Of a stretch of DNA of 13,170 nt, positions 13,057 through 13,170 are shown one piece after another. Numbering within the stretch: position 1 is the first letter of the stretch; each line of letters begins with the position of its first letter. The stretch is taken from positions 1-13,170 of the forward strand of contig JAWXVA010000069.1 of assembly GCA_044425815.1 (NCBI GenBank). The letters are read 5' to 3'. The position numbers and the translations under genes are program-made. The notes under the pieces are model-generated. The model did not search any database, was not told the DNA's origin, and saw only the letters and a program-made list of their open reading frames with translations. The stretch comes from CAUPWF01 sp044425815 (GTDB lineage: Bacteria; Bacillota; Clostridia; Lachnospirales; Lachnospiraceae).

Positions 13057-13170
13057 TTAATGTTTTAAATTACCAAACTTGGTATAATTTGGTAACCATG
13101 CTAATTCTGTTGTTCCTATCGGACCGTTACGTTGCTTAGCGATAATAATTTCTGCTACATTCTTTCGTTC
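13057..13170 (-). CDS. dnaB: Replicative DNA helicase DnaB, C-terminal 37 residues (partial)
   Basis: The minus strand enters the window in frame and reads 37 codons to TAA at 13057-13059. The stretch NVAEIIIAKQRNGPIGTTEL followed by AWLPNYTKFGNL matches the end of the RecA-fold helicase domain of DnaB, where the E-x-I-I-A-K-Q-R-N-G-P motif is close to invariant. DnaB is the hexameric helicase that unwinds DNA at the replication fork. The rest of the gene lies beyond position 13170. The region 13025-13056 after the stop is very AT-rich and holds nothing recognisable. Confidence 0.9.
   Translation of the reverse strand, partial: ERKNVAEIIIAKQRNGPIGTTELAWLPNYTKFGNLKH

Noticed and set aside
12825..13139. 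Plus-strand 104-codon open frame across the pfl upstream region
   Set aside because: It runs antisense over the pflB start, its promoter, a terminator hairpin and the dnaB tail; the encoded sequence has low complexity and there is no ribosome site.

Overview
The window looks like a piece of chromosome from a low-GC anaerobic Bacillota, most likely a Lachnospiraceae-type clostridium. The signs are AT-rich DNA with strong AGGAGG ribosome binding sites, a 55-residue clostridial 2[4Fe-4S] ferredoxin, pyruvate formate-lyase fermentation genes, MutS2, a YhaM-type nuclease and a MinD/ferredoxin plus NifX-like pair. No phage, transposase, CRISPR, tRNA or rRNA gene was seen. The species assignment is inference from gene content.

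Layout. (1) Positions 1-1460, plus strand: the tail of an upstream gene, overlapping by ATGA a MinD-type ATPase with an inserted ferredoxin domain, then a small NifX/NifB-type cofactor-binding protein with a His/Cys tail, closed by a long hairpin terminator. (2) 1480-3796, minus strand: a two-gene unit read from a good sigma-A promoter, encoding a membrane-anchored HtrA-like PDZ protein that has lost all three catalytic residues, then a YhaM-family OB-fold/HD nuclease. (3) 3848-8467, plus strand: mutS2, then a tightly coupled OmpR-type response regulator and sensor kinase, ended by a bidirectional hairpin. (4) 8480-9121, minus strand: a MerR-type regulator with a long charged and helical tail. 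(5) 9122-9439: a 318-base gap holding a GC-richer stretch with a 41-codon open frame of unknown status and two long hairpins. (6) 9440-12911, minus strand: the pyruvate formate-lyase locus. It runs from a strong promoter with a Rex-like operator over its -35 box through pflB (without its glycyl radical domain), a separate 80-residue glycyl radical subunit, pflA, and a small ferredoxin. (7) 12986-13170: a terminator and the last 37 codons of dnaB on the minus strand.

How the genes fit together. Region 6 is a self-contained anaerobic pyruvate-cleaving module. PflB supplies the active-site cysteine pair, the small subunit supplies the radical glycine, PflA installs the radical, and the ferredoxin is a plausible electron source. 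Region 1 is an iron-sulfur-related cluster of unknown exact role. Region 3 places a two-component system behind a DNA/ribosome quality-control gene.

The points most worth a second look are the two-polypeptide pyruvate formate-lyase, the catalytically dead HtrA-like protein, the unexplained element at about 9168-9313, and the shared 'long stem enclosing a second helix' design of three intergenic hairpins.
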